The notes beneath the pieces are model-generated. The model was not told where the DNA came from. It saw only the letters and a list, made by a program, of their open reading frames with translations, and made no database searches. From contig CM022301.1 of NCBI GenBank assembly GCA_011799875.1, positions 85,889,667 to 85,953,666 of the forward strand: DNA of 64,000 nucleotides, read 5' to 3'. The translations under genes and the position numbers were made by a program. The DNA comes from Thinopyrum elongatum. Lineage: Eukaryota; Streptophyta; Magnoliopsida; Poales; Poaceae. Of the stretch, positions 22,401 to 33,632 are shown piece by piece; position 1 is the first letter of the stretch, and every line of letters starts with the position of its first letter.

Positions 22401-22916
22401 ACAAGAACATTTGATAAGCTGCAGAAGTGCGGCAGGCGATGGATCGACGAGCTGCCGGTGGTTCTTTGGTCCCTCAAAACGACACCAAATCGAGCTACCA
22501 GGCAGACTCCCTTCTCCCTATTCTATGGGGCAGAAGCAGTTATCCCCACGGAACTCATTTACGGGCCGCCTCGAGTGCTTGCCTACGATGAAGTAGCGCA
22601 GGATCAGCACCGGCGTGATGACGTTGTGCTTCTTGAGGAGAACCGTCTCCGGGCTGCTACGCGTGCTGCACGCTATCAGCAAGCCCTGCGCCACTATAAC
22701 AGCCGCAGGGTTCATGCCCGGTGTTTTGAGGAAGGCGACCTTGTCCTTAGGCGCGTTCAGTCCGCCAAGGGTACAAACAAGTTGACGCCAAAGTGGGAAG
22801 GCCCTTACCGGGTAGTACGAGTCACCAGACCTAGCGCAGTCCGTCTGGAGACCGGAGATGGCATTCAATTGCAAAACTCATGGAACAGTGAGCATCTCCG
22901 CAAGTTCTACCCGTAA
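19452..22916 (+). pseudogene. G2 pol: RT, RNase H, archaeal-type RNase H, integrase
   Basis: Same frame as gag. RT: RKANGKWRLCIDFTDLSK, SFLDAYSGYHQI, YMDD at 20034-20045. Then a degenerate first RNase H (FVSSLLQGARSRYSGVQKL), followed by a second, archaeal-type RNase H with its acidic residues in YFDGA, NNTAEYEG, IRGDSQLVV and NNIADHLSK. Integrase has the HHCC zinc domain (GSHIG, CEAC) and an intact DDE core (LDILGPF, ITDNGTQF, NGQAERAN), then LRKFYP and TAA at 22914. In-frame stops: TGA 19572, TAG 20373, TGA 20403, TAG 20796; integrase itself is open from 20823 to the end. The double RNase H marks the Tat lineage. Confidence 0.92.
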
Positions 22917-23942
22917 GGCGCGGCTGTTGGGCCCTGCCCGGCAGCCACCCTTTTGTACAGGCCTTGCCTCAGTTGCATGTAACCCCTTGTACAAAGCCAG
23001 GCGCAGACCCTGAGCAACAGAGAAATAAATGAAGCGCTGGGGGCCCCCGACAAGTTGCATCCATGCATAAGCATATCATGAGCATCGCATGTTCATGTAG
23101 ATAAGATCGCATCTGGCATCATTTTCATCTGCATAAACTACAGGCTCCTATCGTGGATTTAGCCCAAGAGGAGATAAGAAGATGAGCCTACACTGCGATC
23201 TCCGGCAAGCCAAACAGATAAGTTCTTCCTTGTATCCATACATGTTCTGTAAGTAAAGACTTGTGCATGAGAAAACCCTTCTACCCTTTTGAAACTTAGG
23301 TGCTCCCGCCCTTCGACTTGAACGTTCCTTCGATCGGGGTGGTCGCAGTGGCCTTTGTTGAAAAAGGACTAGCGGGGGGCTGGTCCCTCTTCACGATTTG
23401 TGCCCGGTAGGCTTAACTCCCCGGCAACAAAACAGAGGGTACCGGCAGGATAGCCTGCCGGGGGAAACTCGTTTATTTATAAATATAGAGGCATCCCGCC
23501 CCTGCATGGACATATACATGCACGAGTCCCCGGCAAGGTTTATCTTTTTCATTAATATGCTTCAAACAAGTACAGACCTTATAGGACACGAACATGGATT
23601 CAAGAGACTACGTTATTTGAACTAAAATTTGGCAAGTGCCTACAGATTTAAGATTGAAAAAAGATAAATGCTCGAGATGCCTTCACTTTTTCCTCTCCTT
23701 CTTCGAAACTATAGAGAGAAACAAAGAAGGCGGAGGGAAGACCTGGCTAGGATTCGGCGCCTCCCCAGGATCAGGATGGCGCCGTTCCCGGACTAGGAGG
23801 AAGGTACCGGAGGATAGGCACGAATGGTGGCACTTCCGGAAGCCCAGACGCAGGCGACGGAGTCACCGGCAAACACGACTAGTCGGAACGGTCGCCCCCG
23901 TTCTTGACGCGTCGTGGGTTGCCGCCGCCTTCTACACCGCCG
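22917..23942 (+). other. G2 3' non-coding region
   Basis: Shares GGGCCCTGCCCGGCAGCC, TTTTGTACAGGCCTTGCC and GGGGGGCTGGTCCCT phrases with the other copies. No conserved coding frame seen; the region probably holds the end of the antisense transcript. Confidence 0.6.
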
Positions 23943-24407
23943 TCACCCAAAGCTCCTGCCACGCCCGCCGATGCGAACGTCATATGCTCTGGGTAACCCC
24001 ACAGAGAGCATGGTCATCCTCGACAGCCCGGAGATATGAAGCCACCGCCCGTTGAAGAGACACGTATGGAGACTAGGAGCTCTCCCATGCGCCAGATGGG
24101 CGGTGTGCTGGGAGATAGGGTTCGCCTTTACCAATGGCGAACTACTTCTGCAACCTCCTTCCGATGCCACGGGAAGAAGAGGAATAGGCCACGATCGACT
24201 ACCATGCCCCGTGCCCATTATGGGCCTCAGCGCGATGTCGTGTACGTTGCCCGTCACTAAAATTGAAGCCACGAGCGACCCGGCGACAAAAACACCAGAG
24301 TCGCCACCTCCGGTGCTACCACCGCGCCGCCCGAGCGCCCCCCTGAGGCTCGCGCTAAGCTCTAAGCTAGGGCCCGGGACCTGGCCCCGGGCTCTCCCTT
24401 TCGGCAT
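23943..24407 (-). CDS. Antisense ORF of G2, unknown function
   Basis: 154 codons from ATG at 24407, opening MPKGRARGQVPGPSLELS. The start lies 70 bp below an antisense TATA box, the same spacing as in G1 and G-out, and the Arg/Gly-rich N-terminus is shared by all three. The rest is low-complexity Gly/Ser/Arg-rich and I recognise no domain; the B3-like core of G1 is not visible. The frame may already be shifted, so only the N-terminus is well supported. It is likely the decayed counterpart of the G1 antisense gene. Confidence 0.4.
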   Translation of the reverse strand: MPKGRARGQVPGPSLELSASLRGALGRRGGSTGGGDSGVFVAGSLVASILVTGNVHDIALRPIMGTGHGSRSWPIPLLPVASEGGCRSSSPLVKANPISQHTAHLAHGRAPSLHTCLFNGRWLHISGLSRMTMLSVGLPRAYDVRIGGRGRSFG

Positions 24408-24476
24408 AACCAGGAGAAATCAGGAATGGAGAAGGAAAGGAGTGTGGATGATGCCTCCGCTCCTCCCCCGCTCTTC

Positions 24477-24486
24477 ATTTTATAGG
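24477..24486 (-). promoter_or_regulatory. Antisense TATA box of G2
   Basis: Minus-strand CCTATAAAAT, 70 bp before the antisense ATG; equivalent to 7952-7961 and 29313-29322. Confidence 0.6.
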
Positions 24487-24879
24487 CGAGCTGGGGCTGG
24501 AGGCTGATCCCCCGGCGAGTAATCACCGTCCTCCCGCACCAATCCAAGAAGACCGGGCCCCTGCCTTGATGCTCTCCCGCACCACGCGCCTCCGTTACCT
24601 ACCCCACTTGATGCATGCAACATACATGGCTACGGATAAGGGCGTGGTGGAAAGAGTGAATTGGCAGTTACTCGCCCGTGCGTTAAAGTCATTCACGGGC
24701 CATTACCAGAGTGGTCCCACCGCAATTGGCGTTACATGACGCATGGGAAAACCGGAAAATGACCCAAGCTTGGGTTAATGAAGAAGCAAAGAAGATCTCA
24801 AAGGGGCGAAGACACCCTTGCGCTCCTGCCTGTGCACTGGTTAGGGCCTACCCCGACGATGCCTAGCAGCGCGTTCGTG

Positions 24880-24896
24880 CCAGGCCCAGGGGCTCC
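24880..24896 (+). promoter_or_regulatory. Polypurine tract of G2
   Basis: CCAGGCCCAGGGGCTCC directly before the 3' LTR; the same position in G1 and G-out carries a CTGGGGCTCC or CGGGGGCTCC variant. Confidence 0.65.
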
Positions 24897-25813
24897 TGTC
24901 GGTGCAACAAACCCTGGGTCCGTTGCCCAGACTGTGCACAGGCCCAAGAACAAGATTACAAACCCAAGGTCAGATCAAAACACGAGGGATCAATTCTTTG
25001 GTAGGATCAAAGTGCAGGTCAAGAAGACCAAGATGAGCCAGAGAAGCAAGATATCGCTAAGGGAAGAACCCCCTCTGCCGGGCAGGCAAGCCTGGCAAAG
25101 GTTGGGTTTGCTCCAGAAGCAAGTCTCAGGATCGTCCCGGCAGGCCTGCCCGGGCTGACGGAGGCAAACCACTCCACCGCACCACCTCATCATGACGCAC
25201 ATCATCGATCGGTGCGGTGTCAAGCTCCAAAGCGACTAAGTGGCTGCTTTTTGCCACATGGCAGCCACTTCCTACAGAAAATACCCCCAGGTGACACCCG
25301 TCCTAAGACGTGTCAAGCAAGCAGGCGCGAAGCTGGCAAGACAGCCCGGCAGGGCCTGCCGGGCAAGCTGAGATGTGACGTTGAGCGGCGCATTTAATGC
25401 GCTCTGTCAGCCTGCGGAATTAGATATGATAGCACTGTTTGCTATCTAATCAGTATGTAATGACTGATTTGCCACTGTGGTGACCCCTTGATCTATAAAA
25501 GGAGGCCCATGGCGACCGTAGAAAGGGTTGGCTGATCCGGACCCTTACACACTCATACGCGCGTAGCTGCTCTCGCCCCGAGGCGACCTTGCCGGGCAAG
25601 AGCGTTGCGTTCATCCACCATTTTTCCACCATCAATCCACCAAAGCAGGAGTAGGGTTTTACGCCTCACGGCGGCCCGAACCTGGGTAAAAACTGCCTGT
25701 GTGATCTCTACCGCACTGTGTGACGCTTCTTCGCTCTTTGTGCAACATGCCCGTCCCCCCGCCAAACCAAAAGGGGCTCATGGCCCCATAGGTGGCCGTG
25801 GTTTCCCACGACA
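24897..25813 (+). repeat. 3' LTR of G2 (917 bp)
   Basis: TGTCGGTGCAAC to CCCACGACA, followed by the duplication ATGGT at 25814. TATA box ATCTATAAAAGG at 25491-25502. Confidence 0.93.
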
Positions 25814-27689
25814 ATGGTGCCTTCTCATTGCAAGGTGCGGGGGTTGGCGTGCTCTTCGTCGCGCCCACCGGAGAGCACCTCAAGTATGTGGTCCAAATGC
25901 ATTTTCCCTGGGAAAAAGCTACCAACAACACTGCATAATATGAAGGGCTCCTTGCCGGGCTCAGAATTGCAGTAGAATTGGGAATTAAGAAGTTGATCAT
26001 CCATGGAGACTCACAGCTCATAGTGAGACAAGTGAACAAGGATTACCAGAGCCCATTAATGGAGGCATATGTAGAGGAAGTGAGGAAGCTGGAGGAGCGT
26101 TTTGATGGATTGCAAACGGAGCACGTGCCACGTGCGGAAAATAGCTCGCTGATCATCTGTCAAAATGCGCTGCACAAAAGCTTCCTGTGGAACTAGGGAC
26201 ATTTGTTCTCCACCTGAATCAACCCTCAGTATCTCCGTTGATGATGGCTAGGAAAATGAGGAAGCTAGACTCCGGCAAGCCTTTACCGGCAGGGCCTCCA
26301 GAGGTCCCCGGTAGAGAAGCTGCCGGGAACAACTCCACTTTGCTTTTAGAGCTGCACTCTTCCGCAGGACCACAGGTCCTTGCTGTCGAGGTAGGCGCTC
26401 CCACGAGTGAGGAGGTGCCATTGGTCCTAGTTGTTGGGCCACGAGCTCCAACTTGGGCACGGCACATCGTCTGCTACCTCCAAACTGGAGAACTTTCCGA
26501 AGAGCAAGAAGAAGCTGAAAGAGTAGCCCGGAGGGCCAGTATGTATCAGTTTGTCGATAACACATTATACAAAAGGAGGCCCAACGGTGTGAAATTGAAG
26601 TGCATTTGCCAGGAAGAGGGGAAGGAACTGTTGGCAGAGATACACAAAGGCATGTGTGGCTCTCATATTGGATCAAGAGCCTTGGTTGGAAAAGCTTTCT
26701 GGCAAGGTTTCTACTGGCCCACGACCCTCCAAGATGCAATTGAGCTAGTCACCAGAAGTGAAGCCTGCCAGTTCCACTCCAAGAATATCCATCAACCCGC
26801 TCAAGCTCTCCAGACAATCCCTTTTTCATGGCCATTTTCGGTCTAGGGGCTCAACATCTTGGGCCCCTTCCCCCGTGCTATCGGGGGCTTTGAATTCTTG
26901 TACGTTGCAATCAACAAGTTTACAAAGTGGCCGGAAGTGGAGCCTGCGAGGAAGGTGACCGCACAATCAGCTATCAAGTTCTTGAAAGGATTGGTGTGCC
27001 GTTTCGGAGTACCCGCCAGAGTCATCACCGACAATGGCACCCAATTCACAAGCCGCGCCTTCATGCAATATGTTCAAACCCTCGGAAGCAAGATTTCATT
27101 CGCCTCTGTTGCTCATCCCAGGAGCAATGGACAAGCTAAGAGGATGAACGCTGAAGTGTTGCGTGGGCTCAAGACAAGGACTTTTGATAAGCTGCAAATG
27201 TGCGGCAGACGTTGGATCGACGAGCTACCGGTGGTTCTTTGGTCCCTCCGTACGACACCAAATCGAGCTACTGGCCAGACTCCCTTCTCCCTAGTCTATG
27301 GGATAGAAGCAGTGCTCCCCACAGAACTCATATATGGGTCACCTTGAGTATTTGCCTACAATGAAGTAGAGCAAGAGCAGCACCTGCATGACGATGCCGT
27401 GCTCCTTGAGGAGAACCGTCTCCGGGCTGCTGTGCGTGCTGCATGCTACCAGCAAGCCCTGCGCAGCTATCACAGCTGCAAGGTACATGCCCGGAGCCTT
27501 GAGGAAGGCGACCTTGTCCTTAGGCGTGTTCAGTCCGCCAAGGGTTCCAAGAAGTTGACGCCAAAGTGGGAAGGCCCTTACCGGGTAGTACGAGTCACCA
27601 TACCTGGTGCAGTCCGTCTGGAGACCGAAGATGGCATCAAAATGCAAAACTCATGGAATATTGAGCATCTTCGCAAGTTCTACCCGTAA
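25814..27689 (+). pseudogene. G-out pol part B: archaeal-type RNase H and integrase (broken)
   Basis: Continues the frame interrupted at 15495. The RNase H reads GAFSLQGAGVGVLF, then NNTA-stop-YEG (TAA near 25936 replaces the catalytic Glu codon), then IHGDSQLIV. A one-base deletion near 26145 shifts the frame in the ENS...DHLSK segment. Integrase resumes at about 26187 with zinc-domain residues SHIG; the CEAC pair is now SEAC. A TAG near 26846 follows WPFSV. In the core the first Asp is Asn (LNILGPF for LDILGPF) and the catalytic Glu is Lys (NGQAKRMN for NGQAERAN), both G-to-A changes. TGA near 27345, end TAA at 27687. It is clearly inactive. Confidence 0.9.
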
Positions 27690-28746
27690 GGCGTGGCTGT
27701 CGGGCCCTGCCCCAGCAGCCACCCTTTTGTACAAGCCTTACCGATGCGCATGTAACCCTTTGTACAAAGCTAGGCACAGACCCTGAGCACAGATAATAAA
27801 ACAAAGCACTGGCGCCCTAAAAACATGCATGCATGATTAGCTTAGCTTAAACTTGCCATGGTCATTTAGATGAGGTCATATGCTGCTATGTTTTCCCCTG
27901 CACTAACTACAGGGCTCTTGCTGCGGACTTGATCCTGGGAAGAAGAGACGGAAAACAAGCTTACATATCGATCCCCGACAAGCCGAACAGATAAGTTTCC
28001 TTTTATCTATACGTGTCTCTGTAAGAAGAAAACTTGTGCATAGAGAAACCTTGTCACCTTCAAAACATTTGTGCTCCCATCCTTTGATCCGAACGTTGTT
28101 TCAGTCAAGATGGTTGTAGTGGAATTTGACAGAGAAGGATCAACAAGGAGCCAGTTCCCTTCTGTAGTTTTAAGCCCGGCAGGAGGCAACAACGGAGGGC
28201 ACCGGCAAGATAGCTTGCCAGGAAAACTTGTTTACTTAAAAGTATAGAGGCGTTCCTCCTCTGCATGGATAAGATACATGCACAAGTACCCGGCAAGGCT
28301 TGTCTTTTTCATTAATAAGCGGATAAACAAGTACAAACCTTACAGAGCGCGAACATGGGCAAAAGAGATTATGTATTTAAGACTAAAATTTGGCGAGCGC
28401 CTACATCCTTTGAAATATAAAAAGGGCAGATGTCTCATAATGCCTTTGTTGCCCTCCTTCTCCCAGGGTTTGTCTCGAGTGCAAAAATGGTGAAAGGAGC
28501 GCCTAGGCGAGGTGCGCGTGGCAGAAGGCGCCAAGAGAGCTTCCCCCGGCAGCCGTCCGGAAGAGGCTGGTGATGATGGTGTCGGGGTGGGGAAGAATCG
28601 AAGAACGGAGCAACAGGCAGGCAGTACGAGACGAAGACGTAGGTGCCATCGTACTCCGACCTGATGGCCTGCCACCCACCTTCCTCGTCTTCGCCAGTTT
28701 CCTCCTCATCACTGTCGCTCCGGGAAGACGTCAGGCCCCTGGCCCG
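27690..28746 (+). other. G-out 3' non-coding region
   Basis: Homologous in layout to 6078-7226 and 22917-23942. On the minus strand, 28740-28490 can be read as an acidic stretch (RSDSDEEETGEDEEGG) that may be the shifted C-terminus of the antisense gene. Confidence 0.5.
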
Positions 28747-29241
28747 TCACTTCCCCCGGAGAGGCTGCTGATGGTGGTGGCGGCGCCCAAGGCGCATTGA
28801 GGACACCGCCCCCACCTTGGCGGGTAGGAGGGCGTCACCATCTTCAGCATCGCCCCCGACCTCATCAGAGAGGGCAGCGCTGGGATCACTAAAGATCCCG
28901 AGCACGGCGCCCAGGGTGGGCACCAGAAGCCCTGAAGACTCCACCCATGGGCCTTCGAACCCCAGCAGCTTGCGGCAGAGGCGACACCCCTGCCCCGGGT
29001 GGATAGCTCGTATGAAGGGTGCGAGCGCTCTGCCATTAAGGAGAGGCGCGACACCTTCCATACCGGAGTCGACGCGGCAGCCATGGGTGCGCTGCCACCT
29101 GCTGCGACTGCCCCAACCACAGCCACCGTGTCTCCCTCGGCTGTAGACCAGACTCACTCCCCGGATATCAGCACCAGTCTCCGGGATCATCACTCCCAGG
29201 CCGAGGCCCGGAGCCAGGCCCCGGCCTCTTTCCCTCGGCAT
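28747..29241 (-). CDS. Antisense ORF of G-out, unknown function
   Basis: 164 residues from ATG at 29241 (MPRERGRGLAPGLGLG) to a stop at 28747. The ATG lies 72 bp below an antisense TATA box. The core (IPETGADIRGVSLVYSRG, then LAPFIRAIHPGQGC, then a weakly acidic end) has no domain I recognise and does not resemble the B3-like core of G1. An acidic segment in another frame just beyond the stop suggests a frameshift near the C-terminus. The conserved start and promoter argue that it is a real antisense gene of the family. Confidence 0.45.
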   Translation of the reverse strand: MPRERGRGLAPGLGLGVMIPETGADIRGVSLVYSRGRHGGCGWGSRSRWQRTHGCRVDSGMEGVAPLLNGRALAPFIRAIHPGQGCRLCRKLLGFEGPWVESSGLLVPTLGAVLGIFSDPSAALSDEVGGDAEDGDALLPAKVGAVSSMRLGRRHHHQQPLRGK

Positions 29242-29312
29242 AAAGGAGAAGAAGGCAAGCAAGAAGAAGGAAAAGATGCGAGGATGAATGCCTCCGTTCC
29301 CCCTCGTGCTCC

Positions 29313-29322
29313 CTTTTATAGA
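29313..29322 (-). promoter_or_regulatory. Antisense TATA box of G-out
   Basis: Minus-strand TCTATAAAAG, 72 bp before the ATG at 29241. Confidence 0.6.
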
Positions 29323-29786
29323 CCAGCTGGGACCGGGGGCTGGTGCTCCTCTTCCCCCCAGGGGCTCCTTCAAATCTGACCCATTTATGCCACCAACGGT
29401 GGCTGGACTCATCGACCACCCTCTTGCACCAATCCGGGGTGGGTGGATTTCTACCACGACGCTCTTTCCTGCACCATACGCATCCGTTACCTACCCCACG
29501 CGATGCATGCAGCATACGTGGCGGGAGGGACGAGCGTGGTAGGAAGAGTGAAATGGCAGTTACCTCCCCATGAACAAAAGTCATTCACGGGCCATTACAG
29601 AGATGGCCCCACCGCGTTTGGCGTCGTGCGACGCGCGGGAAAACCGGAAACTGACTCAAGCACAGGTTAATGAAGAAGCAAGGAAAATATGAAGAAGGGA
29701 GCCACCGCGAACGGCCCGCCTGTGTACCTGATAGGGCCTACCCTAACGGTGCTCGGCAGCACATTCGGGCCAGGCTCGGGGGCTCC

Positions 29787-30712
29787 TGTCGGTACAACAA
29801 ACCTTCACGTATGTTGCTTAGACTGTACACAGGCGCAATGGCGAAGATACAACAGAACCAAGCTCCCAAGACAAGGCCAAGCCAGAAAGATAGCTCTTTG
29901 CGGAATCAAAGGGCGGATCAAGAAGACCAAGACAAGCCAAGAGAACAAGATGTCACTAAGAAAAGACCACCCTTACCGGGCAGGCGAGCCTGGTCAGGTC
30001 AAGGCCTCACCAAGAACAAGTCCCAAGATTTCCTCGGCAGGCTTGCCGGGGCCGCCAAGGGCAAATATCCCTGCCAAGACTCCACCACTCCACCGCACAG
30101 CGACACAAGTCACTTATCAGTGTGGTGTCGAGCCCCCAAGTGATTAAGTGGTTGTCATTTGGCACGTGGCAGCCATTTGGAAGGGAGATTCCCCCTATAT
30201 GACACCCGTCTAGAGACGTGTCATGCAGACAGGTAGAAGATGGTTAAGCAGCGCGGCAGGCTTGTCGGGCTGCATCCACAGCGTGACACCTAGCAGTGCA
30301 TTTAATGCACTTTGTCCTAACTGCCAGAGTTAGGTATGATAGCACTGTTGGCTATGTAATCAGTAGATAATGACTGTTTTGCCACTATGGTAACCCCTTA
30401 GCCTATAAAAGGAGGTCCATGGCAACCTAAAAAAAGGATTCGGACCCTTGTACACTCATACGCGCGTAGCTGCTCTCCCTGAGGCGACCTTGCCGGGCTT
30501 GAGCACTGCGTGTCCACCATGGTCCTCTCTTCAATCCACCAAAGCAGGAGTAGGGTTTTACGCTTCTCAGCGGCCCGAACCTGGGTAAAAAACCACCAGT
30601 GTCACCACTGTCGTGTTGTTCCATGGCTTCCGCTCTTTGTGCTACGTGATCTCCCCCCTGCCGAACCACAATGGGCTGATGGCCCCATAGGTGATCGTGT
30701 TCCACCACGACA
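29787..30712 (+). repeat. 3' LTR of G-out (926 bp)
   Basis: TGTCGGTACAAC to CCACCACGACA. TATA box CCTATAAAAGG at 30402-30412. More diverged from the G2 LTRs than these are from each other, and nearer to the G1 LTR in the AACTGCCAGAGTTAGG area. Confidence 0.85.
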
Positions 30713-30805
30713 GGTAGGGTGCGCCCCCCAGGCTTGTCGCCTGCTCGTGCGCTTTCCAGACTACTTATTATTTTCCTAATTTTTTTAAATATTCCAAAAC
30801 GGAGT

Positions 30806-32385
30806 TGCTACTTCTTGAGCTTGCGTTGGTTTTTCCCTTGAAGAGGAAAGGGTGATGCAACAAAGTAGAGATAAGTATTTCCCTCAGTTAAGAACCAAGG
30901 TATCAATCCAGTAGGAGATACATGCAAGTCTCCAATCTATGCACCTGCACAAACAATCAAACACTTGCACCCAACGCGATAAAGGGGTTCTCAATCCCTT
31001 CACGGTCACTTGCAAGGATGAGATCTGATAGAGATAGATATAAAAGCTTACTAAAACATAAAACAAAATAAAAGTAAATAAATTGCAGCAAGGTATTTTT
31101 GGGTTTTTGGTTTATAGATCTGAAAATATGATGGATAATAGACCCGGGGGCCATAGTTTTCACTAGAGGCTTCTCTCTTGAAGGCAAATAATACGGTGGG
31201 TGAACAAATTACTGTCGAGCAATTGATAGAAAAGCACAAAGTTATGACGATATCCAAGGCAATGATTATGAATATAGGCATCACGTCCGTGTCAAGTAGA
31301 CCGACTCCTGCCTGCATCTACTACTATTACTCCACACATCGACCGCTATCCAACATGCATCTAGAGTATTAAGTTCATAAGAACGGAGTAACGCCTTAAG
31401 TAAGATGACATGATGTAGAGGGATAAACTCAAGCAATATGATGAAAACCCCATCTTTTTACCCTTGATGGCAACAATACAATACGTGCCTCGCTACCCCT
31501 ACTTTGTCACTGGGTCGGGACACCGCAAGATTGAACCCAAAACTAAGCACCTCTCCCATTGCAAGAAGAACCAATCTAGTTGGCCAAACCAAACTGATAA
31601 TTCGAAGAGAAATACAAAGATATCAAATCATGCATATAAGAATTCAGAGAAGATTCAAATAATATTCATAGATAAACTGATCATAAATCCACAATTCATC
31701 GGATCTTGACAAACACACCGCAAAAGAATATTACATCGGATAGATCTCCAAGAACATCAAGGAGAACATGGTATTGAGGATCAAAGTGAGAGAAGAAGCC
31801 ATCTAGCTACTAGCTATGGACCCGTAGGTCTGTGGTAAACTACTCACGCTTCATCGAAAGAGCAATAGAGTTGATGTAGAAGCCCTCTGTGATCGAATCC
31901 CCCACCGACAGGATGCCGGAAAAGGCCCGAAGATGGGATCTCATGGGAACAGAAGGTTACGGCAGCGGAAAAGTATTTTGGTGGACGCTTCTGGTCATTT
32001 GGGAATATTTCTGAATTTATAGGCCAAGAATTAGGGTTGGAGGAGCTCTGAGGGGCCCACAAGCCCTCACGGTGCCCCCTAGGGCGCGCCCCTGAGGCTT
32101 GTGGCCGCCTCGGGACTCCTCTGACTTCATCTCCAAGTCCTACGGGTGTCTTCTGGTCCAAGAAAAATCATCGCAAAAGTTCTATTCCGTTTGGACTCTG
32201 TTTGGTATTCCTTTTCTATAAAACTCAAAAACAAGGAAAAAACAGAAACTGGCACTGGGCTCTAGGTTAATAAGTTAGTCCCAAAAATAATATAAAATAT
32301 CATATTAATGCATATAAAACATCCAAAATAGATAATATAATAGCATGGAACAATCAGAAACTATAGATACGTTGGAGACGTATCA
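30806..32385 (-). mobile_element. Solo LTR, Athila-like, minus orientation (1,580 bp)
   Basis: On the minus strand it starts TGATACGTCTCC and ends CAAGAAGTAGCA. GGAGT flanks both sides (30801-30805 and 32386-32390). Minus TATA box CCTATAAATT near 32016-32025. It is related in layout to the LTRs of element II but diverged, so a separate subfamily. It lies just downstream of III's pol stop. Confidence 0.88.
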
Positions 32386-32470
32386 GGAGTAAAATTGCTT
32401 TTGGGGAACTTTTGGAGTTGGTTTACTTACCGTATCGCATACCTATTCCTTTTTAGGGTTCTGGAGCGTT

Positions 32471-33627
32471 CTAGAAGGTTTCCTTTATGTACTCCTCTGG
32501 TGTTATGGAATGAATAATATTAGTTTCAACATTTATAGGCATACCTGAGACATAATGTTTGATTCTTTGCCCATTCACCACCTTCGGGTTAGTTCCTTCG
32601 GCGTTGTTGATCTTGATAGCACCGGAACGGTAAACTTCTTCGATAATGTAAGGCCCTTCCCATTTGGAGAGAAGTTTTCCTGCAAAAAATCTTAAATGAG
32701 AATTGTATAGCAAGACTTGGCCATCTTTCAACCTTTTCTTTAAATAACTTAGCGTTTTCATAGGCCTGGGTTCTCCATTAATCAAGTGAGCTAATGTCAA
32801 ATAACCTCTTTTCACCGGCAAGTTTAAAATCATAGTTGAGTTCTTTAATTGCCCAATAAGCTTTATGTTCTAATTCGAGATGTAGGTGACATGCTTTTCC
32901 ATAGACCATTTTATATGGAGACATACCCATAGGATTTTTATAAGCGGTTCTATAAGCCCATAATGCATCATCAAGTTTCTTAGACCAATTTTTTCAAGAC
33001 CTATTGACGTTCTTTTGCAAAATTAATTTTATTTCTCTATTACTTAGTTCTACTTGACCACTAGACTGAGGGTGATAAGGAGATGCAATTCTATGGTTAA
33101 CATCATATTTAGCAAGAAGTTTACGGAAAGCACCATGAATGAAGTGTGAACCACCATCTGTCATTAAATATCCAGGGACTCCAAACCTCAGGAAAATAAC
33201 TTCTTTAAGCATTTTAATAGAAGTGTTGTGATCAGCACTACTAGCTGGAATAGCTTCTACCCACTTAGTAACGTAATCAATAGCAACTAAAATATGAGTA
33301 TATCCATGAGAGGAAGGAAAATGTCCCATGTAATCAAATCCCCAAACATCAAATGGTTCAATAACAAGTGAATAATTCATAGGCATTTCCTGATGTCTAC
33401 TAATGTTACCAATTCTTTGACATTCATCACAAGATAGAACAAACTTACGTGCATCTTTGAAAAGAGTAGGCCAATAAAAACCGGATTGTAATACCTTGTG
33501 TGCAGTTCTGTCTCCCGCATGGTGTCCTCCATAAGCCTCGGAGTGACACTTCCATAGGATTTGTTCCTGTTCATGCTCAGGTATACAATGTCTAATAATA
33601 CCATCTACTCCTTCTTTATAAAGATGT
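32471..33627 (-). pseudogene. III pol part B: integrase (broken)
   Basis: Reads leftward from the element I junction. The zinc domain is [11 protein letters not shown]...CDECQRIG. The DDE core keeps all three acidic residues: [16 protein letters not shown] and [15 protein letters not shown] near 32992 ends that frame; the following KLDDALWAYRTAYKNPMG region continues, then a frameshift and stop near 32830 precede the C-terminal segment (LLSKWEGPYIIEEVY to EEYIKETF-stop at 32471). It is the second half of the pol begun at 50249-51390; the two halves meet within a YFWDDP-HLYK segment typical of this lineage. Confidence 0.88.
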
Positions 33628-33632
33628 GGGTC

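Larger units (their letters stand above)
15496..25813 (+). mobile_element. Complete Tat-lineage gypsy retrotransposon G2 (10,318 bp)
   Basis: Two LTRs (916 and 917 bp), a primer site, one gag-pro-pol frame, a 3' region with an antisense gene, a polypurine tract. A duplication ATGGT lies at 15491-15495 and 25814-25818. Removing it rejoins G-out's YFDGA motif. Over the first ~350 bp the two LTRs differ at roughly two dozen positions by eye, mostly C/T or G/A, so it is not a recent insertion. Eight stops in pol make it non-autonomous. Confidence 0.95.
14154..30712 (+). mobile_element. Outer Tat-lineage gypsy copy G-out, split by F and G2
   Basis: Its pol starts at the F junction (14154), is interrupted by G2 at 15496-25813 and resumes at 25814. 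It then has a 3' region with an antisense gene and a 3' LTR ending at 30712. The 5' LTR, gag and protease lie left of the window beyond F. It is inserted into the minus-strand Athila-type element III; the predicted right duplication is GGTAG (30713-30717). Confidence 0.82.
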
